Notes under the pieces: model-generated | The model's database searches: none | What the model saw: only the letters and a program-made list of their open reading frames with translations | Told to the model about the DNA's origin: nothing | Translations under genes and position numbers: made by a program | Source of the DNA: Malacoplasma sp. | Lineage (GTDB): Bacteria; Bacillota_I; Bacilli_A; Mycoplasmatales; Mycoplasmoidaceae | Length of the DNA: 8,706 bases | Assembly (NCBI GenBank): GCA_029050415.1 | Contig: JAIDMU010000249.1 | Span: forward strand, 1-8,706 | Reading direction: 5' to 3' | Shown: in pieces, positions 6,569 through 8,706 of the stretch | Numbering within the stretch: the stretch's first letter is position 1 | How the letters are laid out: each line of letters starts with the position of its first letter

Positions 6569-8239
6569 ATGAATAAAAATTCAAATAAAAAATTATGAGC
6601 TAATCAATTTAATTCAAAAAATAAAAAGTTTATGTACTATTTTATTTGAAATCTGATTTTATTTTTTTGAATTTTAATAATAGGTTTCTGTTTTTGAACT
6701 CTTATTTTACTTCAATGAGAAAATACAGAAGAAACTTTAGAGCCAACAATTGTAAAAATTTTTGTTTGTTTAAATTTTGTTTTCAATATCATTTTATATT
6801 GTGATTCCACAAAACAATTTATTTATGGCTTATACTATAATTTTTCTGTTAAAAAAGATCTTTTAAAAGAAAAATTAGAATGAAATAAAAAATATCAAAA
6901 GTCAAATATTAATAATGCAAATTACTTAGTTTATGTTCTTTATTGTACTTGTGATGATTTTGATGAAAATAGTTTATTAAAAAGTATGAATCAAAAATAT
7001 AAAAACTGTAAATTTTTCTTATTAGATGATTCAAAAACTGATTCTTATAAAAAAAAGGTAGATGAATTTTCTAAAAAATATAAAATTGAAGTTATTAGAA
7101 GAGAAAATAAAAAAGGATATAAAGCAGGTAATATAAATCATTTTCTAAAAAATGATAAAAAATATGATTATTTTGTTATTTTAGATGCTGATGAAATAAT
7201 TCCAAGTGATTTCATCGGAAAATCTTTACTATATTTTATGGAAGATAGTCAAATAGGAATAGTTCAAGCAAAAAATTTATGTAATAGACAAAAAAATTTA
7301 TTTGATTATGTTGGTTCATACATTCATAATTTTCAGTGACAAGTAGAACATAATGTCAGAAATAGAATTGGAATAAATAATCTTTATGGACATGGAGCAA
7401 TTATTAAAAAAGAATGTTATGAAGCAGCAAATGGTTTTCCTGAAGTAGTTTCAGAAGATTGAGCTCTAACATATAAAGCACTACAAAATAATTTTATAGT
7501 AGTTTATGCAAATAACATTGTATGTTATGAAGAGTTTCCAAGTGAATACATTTCTTTTAAAAAAAGACAATATAGATGATCGCAAGGTACAGTAGAAGTT
7601 TTTAAATTATTTGGTTTAAAAACTCTATTCAATAATAAAATTCCTTTTTTTAGAAGGATTGATACTTCAATTAATCTTACATTTTTTATAGTTACTACAT
7701 CATCTACTTTACTAATTCTTTTTAATCTTATGATTTTGTGTCCTTTGGGTTTCTCATTTACTTTTTCAGATTGATATGTAGTAATTACTTTATTTTTTGC
7801 GATTGCACCACTTATTAATTGTTTCTTTTTTTATTTAGGAAAAATAAATTTTTTTAAATTATTATTAATTATTTTGTTTTTTTACTTTATTTATTCTTCT
7901 TTACTTGTTTCTACAATTTTTGCAATAGTTAGTTCATTTGTTAAATCCAAACTTAAGTTTTTTGTTACTCCTAAAAATAAAACAAATAATTCTTTTTCTT
8001 TTTGAAAAGCAATATTACTAAATATTTATGAAATAATAGTTGCTTTTATTTTAATAACAGTTCTTATATTAATTTGTTGTTTAACCAATGTTAATATAAT
8101 GTCATTTGGATGAATAATTCTAATTATAATTCCAATGTTTTTGAGTGTTATTTACTCACTTATATCAAATTTAAAAATTTCTCAAAAAAATAAGATTAAT
8201 ATGATAAATGACTATAAAAATCCTTACCTTTTTGTTTAA
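6569..8239 (+). CDS. Membrane family 2 glycosyltransferase (processive synthase type)
   Basis: 556 residues. The architecture resembles cellulose/hyaluronan-synthase-like enzymes, which polymerise a sugar nucleotide in the cytoplasm and pass the chain through their own membrane channel. Two hydrophobic segments (about 24-47 and 59-77) precede a cytoplasmic GT-A domain: FLLDDS (D153-D154), KAGNIN (185-190), VILDADE (DxD at D206-D208), SEDW (catalytic-base Asp D297) and RQYRWSQG (333-340), where the family has Q(Q/R)xRW. About five hydrophobic segments fill 360-535. Many Trp are TGA. The sugar and product cannot be read from sequence; capsular or secreted polysaccharide is likely, by analogy with mycoplasma glucan and galactan synthases. 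The ATG at 6569 has only a weak AAAG upstream; the earlier ATG at 6551 hits a stop at once. The gene stands alone, divergent from rpsB, with no sugar-nucleotide or export genes beside it. Confidence 0.9.
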
Positions 8240-8355
8240 AAAAATAAATTAAAATTGTAAATAATTTTAAAAATGTAACTTTATTAAAACTATTAAAAAA
8301 GAATTCATTTAGTTTAATATCATTTGAAAATAGTAGATAAAAGCATAAAAAAAAT

Positions 8356-8392
8356 AAAAAAAATACCCATAATGAAATTATGAATATTTTTT
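8356..8392. terminator. Bidirectional terminator between convergent genes
   Basis: Inner stem CATAAT-gaa-ATTATG (8368-8382), a 2x2 internal loop, then an outer arm pairing 8358-8365 with 8385-8392. The plus strand ends in a T run and the minus strand in a longer one (T8, A, T8). It can serve both the glycosyltransferase and the repeat protein. The 8240-8355 stretch before it shows nothing else. Confidence 0.75.
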
Positions 8393-8412
8393 AAAACTTT
8401 AAATTAAATTAT

Positions 8413-8706
8413 CTATCTAATAACTGGTCTTGTAGGAACAGTTCCTGGTCTAGCAACTACACCATTTCTGTTTGTGTTAACTGAAATTAATCTTCCATCA
8501 GCTGTTCTAATAACAGTTCTTCCAGCTGTATTACTCATTGGACTAGGAGAAACTGGTCTGTTCATTTGTGGATTAATTCCAACTCTTGGTTGAGTTACTA
8601 CTGGTCTTGGACCCATAGTTGGATTTACACCAACTCTTGGTTGAGTTACTACTGGTCTTGGACCCATAGTTGGATTTACACCAACTCTTGGTTGAGTTAC
8701 TACTGG
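8413..8706 (-). CDS. Pro/Arg/Val-rich repeat protein, C-terminal part only
   Basis: 97 residues plus the TAG stop are inside the window; the start lies beyond the right edge. The visible N-terminal side is a tandem 17-residue repeat, PVVTQPRVGVNPTMGPR, present as at least two full copies and ending in a variant with VGINPQMNRP. A unique tail follows: TAGRTVIRTADGRLISV, an Asn/Arg stretch and a final PTRPVIR. The region is strongly basic, without acidic residues except in the ADGR turn, has no hydrophobic segment and no cysteine, and contains no Trp. It is probably disordered. I do not recognise the family. It could be the tail of a surface, cytoskeletal or nucleic-acid-binding protein; nothing visible decides. 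Its transcription ends at the shared terminator about 20 nt downstream. Confidence 0.75.
   Translation of the reverse strand, partial: PVVTQPRVGVNPTMGPRPVVTQPRVGVNPTMGPRPVVTQPRVGINPQMNRPVSPSPMSNTAGRTVIRTADGRLISVNTNRNGVVARPGTVPTRPVIR
8579..8706 (-). repeat. Perfect 51-bp tandem repeat inside the Pro-rich gene
   Basis: Two complete identical copies (8579-8629 and 8630-8680) and the first 26 bases of a third, cut by the window edge. I see no mismatch between copies, synonymous sites included, which points to recent expansion or ongoing homogenisation. The unit is 17 codons, so gain or loss keeps the frame. Confidence 0.97.

Noticed and set aside
1..8706. Defence system, mobile element, tRNA or riboswitch
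   Set aside because: Every substantial open region is accounted for by the genes listed; I saw no transposase, nuclease, cloverleaf or known aptamer core, though small RNAs cannot be excluded by eye.

Overview
The window is a low-GC (roughly a quarter G+C) bacterial segment from a mollicute that uses translation table 4. Every tryptophan I could place in the genes here, including the invariant W of UMP kinase (NIWRG), of ribosomal protein S2 (RKWNPKM) and of lactate dehydrogenase, is encoded by TGA, and I found no in-frame TGG. Read with the standard code most of the genes fall apart into fragments; read with TGA as Trp they become full-length proteins. The gene content fits the Spiroplasma/Entomoplasmatales branch best. 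In Spiroplasma citri, from memory of published work, the rpsB-tsf locus also lies next to the gene for the major surface protein spiralin. The genus call is an inference; the genetic code is close to certain.

Layout. Six genes run on the minus strand. In their direction of transcription they are rpsB (ribosomal protein S2 with a ~97-residue Lys/Ala/Glu tail at its N-terminus), coaD (phosphopantetheine adenylyltransferase), ldh (L-lactate dehydrogenase), a 571-residue exported repeat protein, tsf (elongation factor Ts) and pyrH (UMP kinase, cut by the left edge a few codons before its end). A processive-type family 2 glycosyltransferase with membrane segments at both ends (6569-8239) is divergent from rpsB on the plus strand. 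A bidirectional terminator separates it from a convergent Pro/Arg/Val-rich protein built on perfect 51-bp repeats, which runs off the right edge.

Transcription units seen in the sequence: (1) rpsB has its own upstream region and a strong hairpin/U-tract terminator after it. (2) coaD-ldh has 2 nt between the genes, with the ldh Shine-Dalgarno inside coaD, and a terminator after ldh. (3) The exported protein stands alone, with the clearest promoter of the window, a strong Shine-Dalgarno and its own terminator. (4) tsf-pyrH has a weak hairpin/U-run across the tsf stop. The ancestral rpsB-tsf-pyrH order is therefore split by a metabolic pair and a surface-protein gene.

I see no CRISPR array, transposase, restriction or toxin-antitoxin gene, tRNA or rRNA. 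The parts most worth a second look are the exported protein, which has a (VDP)14 stalk encoded by a 36-bp tandem array, a duplicated ~80-residue module and a Trp-rich C-terminal half; the 51-bp repeat protein at the edge; the glycosyltransferase with a variant QxxRW motif; the S2 extension; and the terminator hairpin that abuts the coaD start codon.
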